DNA of 30,058 nt from Bisporella sp. PMI_857. Taxonomy: Eukaryota > Ascomycota > Leotiomycetes > Helotiales > Helotiaceae. Location of the stretch: assembly GCA_021307315.1 (NCBI GenBank), contig JAJSPD010000188.1, positions 1 to 30,058 on the forward strand, read 5' to 3'. The translations under genes were made by a program, and so were the position numbers. This document shows, piece by piece, positions 27,815 through 30,058 of this stretch (its first letter is position 1; every line of letters starts with the position of its first letter). The notes under the pieces are model-generated. The model worked only from the letters and a program-made list of their open reading frames with translations. It was not told where the DNA came from and did not search any database.

Positions 27815-30058
27815 ATACCCCCCCTCCAAATAAGCTCGTCCTCGAGCTTGAAAACTATTTATAATACCTGATATCTATTTCTTACGGCCCGTTACGGCCA
27901 TACTCTTGCTAATACTGCTCTCCTCAACCGTAACGTACCTGCGAGCTAGCTCGGCTTGTTGTCGTTTTTTTTTAGCTCTGGATATTCATCACGTTCAGCG
28001 CACTTAAACTAATACGTAAAATTTTTAGTGGGCCAAACTTGTTAAGATTGCTTTCGTGAAAGCTTTTAAGAGCTAACGGGCTATTTGCTAAAGCAGCTGC
28101 AAAATACTATTCAGAATCGTTATTTTTTTTTTTTATTTAACTCGGTACTTCAGCGCTTTATTAACACGTCGAACAGTTAATACTTTTTGAACTTTATACT
28201 TTTAGCGTTATTTACTATAACTAGTAGTAAATCAAAGTTGTTTTGGTTAAGTAGCGAGTTGTTTGCGGCTTTTCGAAGTTTTTCGGCATAAAATACAAAG
28301 TGCACGTGTATAAAATTTGGTAGTTTTAGCTTGTACGAATAGCTTATTTGCTTTATAATCTCGAACGGGCTTTTTATTTAATTTGCCAGCTTGCGGCTCG
28401 GCTTGTGATTTTTCTAGCTTTTTGTCGATACTTATACAAAATTCTTTACTCCGAAATCAAGCTTTCGTCGGTGCTTATTAGCTTGTTTAGCGTATCGTTT
28501 TTGCGAACGAGTTATATTTTCGCGAGTTGAATCTCAAAATCATAAATACGGTTATAGTGCTTTTGCTTTTTTTTTATTTAGTTTTTTTTTAGTGTAAGCT
28601 TTTTTTTTTGTTTTGTTTTACAAGTGTTTTTCAGTTAAATAACGTACGCGTTTCGTAACTACGTTTTGTAAAAAAAGAAAATTAGCCGGTAGTTTTATAC
28701 TACAAAAAAGCCTGCTAAAAGTCGATAATAGCTATTTACTAGTCTTAATTATTCTGATAGTGATTTATATAAAGCCGTAAACGTTAATCGAAATACTGAT
28801 TTACAATTTTGTTTAGCTATTTGTTTGCGAATAATTTACGGTTGAAAGCTGTATTTTAATTTGTAGTTTAGTACAAAACTTATTTCAAAATCCGATATAA
28901 ATTGCGGTTTTCGATTTAACGTAATAAAATCAAAAATACCGGTATAGCGCATAATATGTAATAAAAACAAAAAAACTAGTTTTTTAGCTGTAATTGTATT
29001 TCGAACAAAAATAGTAATCGGTTTTTTGCTTAAACGATTACGAATATAGCTACTATATTAAATTCGTTTTTGTTTTCGAAGCATTTTTTAAAGTCAACTG
29101 TAACGTGCTATTACAGTTTATTAAGTACTAGTAATTAGTGCAGCAAACTAAGCTTTTTATTTCGAGAAATATATAAACGTCGACAAATATAATAACTATT
29201 GCAATAACGAGCAATATTACTTGCTTAGTTTAATTAGTAATATCGACTACGAATAAGTTTGCTTAGTTTAGTACGCTTTAAATACTTCGTTAAAAATTAA
29301 TTGTAAGCTTTTCGAATCACGGCTGTTCGTAAAAATATACTAGTAGTTAGTATTACGTTAAACACGTACAGTTTTTTATAGCGTAACAATAAGCTTTTTT
29401 AAAGTGCTTATATATTTTTTGATTTTGTTTTAGCTTTAGTACGCAAGTTTTTTAAGTTAATAACAGTTTTATTAGCAAACAACAACTTGTTAGTAAACTG
29501 TAAGCTATCGTACTTTTTTAAAAGCACTTTATTACTTTCGATCGGTATTAACTAAAAATTGTGTACTACTTTTAAGTTTAACTTAGCTTTCGGTATTATA
29601 ACTTGCGTACAGTGTTTAAATTGCTTGTTTTTAAGCTTTTACGTTTTTTAATCGACGGCTAAAAGCATTAGTTCGCTAATTCGCTTTTTTTTTACGATAC
29701 ATAAACTTGAAATTGTACCGTAATAACAGTTTTGCTTATTTAGCTTAGCGTGCCGATAGCTTTTTTGTCGTTATGAAACATTTTAAAGCTCGGTAATCCG
29801 AATAAATCAAAAACGGGTTTTTGTTTGTAGCTTTTGCAATTCGGGCTTTTACTGATTTAACGCTCGTATAATAGCAAGCATTTCTTTGTTATAAATATTG
29901 TAATTCAGTTCGGCAGCTTGTATTGTTTTAGTGAAAAACGCAATAAAGTACTAGATTTTTGAATTCGAATTTTGCTGTAAAAAAAACGCTAGCTGCTACT
30001 TTATTCGGGCGTATCAGCTTTTAGCATAGTTTGTAATTTAAGCTTATAATAGCGTAAT
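27623..30058 (-). mobile_element. RIP-degraded Ty3/gypsy LTR retrotransposon, runs off the window
   Basis: Inside the LTR and polypurine tract the DNA is very AT-rich and full of TAA/TAG. Reading the minus strand, the RNase H region is still visible at about 29917-29745: AELNYNIYNKEMLAIIRAL, then a stop where Trp is expected, KPELQKLQ, LIYSDYRALK and TTKKLSAR. Near 28049-27975 a piece NLNKFGPLKILR resembles the chromovirus-type polyprotein tail (the PDKPGPxRRL region). Between them should lie the integrase, too decayed to trace by eye. Order and strand agree with gag-pol running leftward. The pattern of C-to-T changes into stops fits RIP. It cannot encode a working protein. Confidence 0.8.

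Noticed and set aside
28348..28530. 60-residue plus-strand open frame in the retrotransposon
   Set aside because: It is antisense to the decayed polyprotein and has no recognisable motif.

Overview
The window looks like nuclear DNA of a filamentous ascomycete (Pezizomycotina). Genes carry short GT-AG introns of about 47-99 bp, the enzyme families are typical of fungal secondary metabolism, and the right end is an AT-rich, stop-riddled retrotransposon of the kind left by repeat-induced point mutation (RIP). The species cannot be named from the sequence. All exon joins below were worked out by hand from frame, splice sites and family similarity.

Positions 1-18623 read as a biosynthetic gene cluster. 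The core enzyme is an NRPS-like protein with adenylation, thiolation and thioesterase domains and no condensation domain (1-2875, minus), the architecture of fungal synthetases that join two aryl-pyruvic acids into quinones, furanones or related rings. Around it lie a broken FAD oxidoreductase (3492-4738), a five-exon cytochrome P450 (5540-7363), a DAHP synthase, the first shikimate-pathway enzyme (8393-9693), a hemerythrin-like protein (10333-11241), a DUF1295-type membrane protein (11636-12486), a beta-hydroxyacid dehydrogenase-like enzyme (12780-13984), an O-methyltransferase (14392-15865) and a ferric-reductase-like flavocytochrome (16889-18623). A coherent reading is that the DAHP synthase raises aromatic precursor supply, the synthetase couples two aryl-pyruvates, and the P450, methyltransferase and reductases tailor the product.

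Two observations support this as one regulated unit. The DAHP synthase has Gln where the tyrosine-sensitive yeast enzyme has the feedback Lys (Aro4 Lys229). An AflR-type site, TCG-N5-CGR, mostly of the form TCGGNNNCCGR, occurs eight times in the upstream regions of the intact cluster genes and was not found in the other intergenic regions.

Positions 18982-25495 hold a DHA-type multidrug exporter, a membrane-anchored tyrosinase-like protein whose CuA site is complete but whose CuB site has lost ligands, and a sucrose/SLC45-type transporter with a 17-nt micro-exon. Their upstream regions lack the shared site, so they may be neighbours rather than members. At 26101-26871 is an AflR-like regulator C-terminal region without a zinc cluster. 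From about 27160 to the end is a nested transposon block: the 5' part of a Tc1/pogo-like element cut by a minus-strand Ty3/gypsy retrotransposon whose LTR, polypurine tract and RNase H region can be seen.
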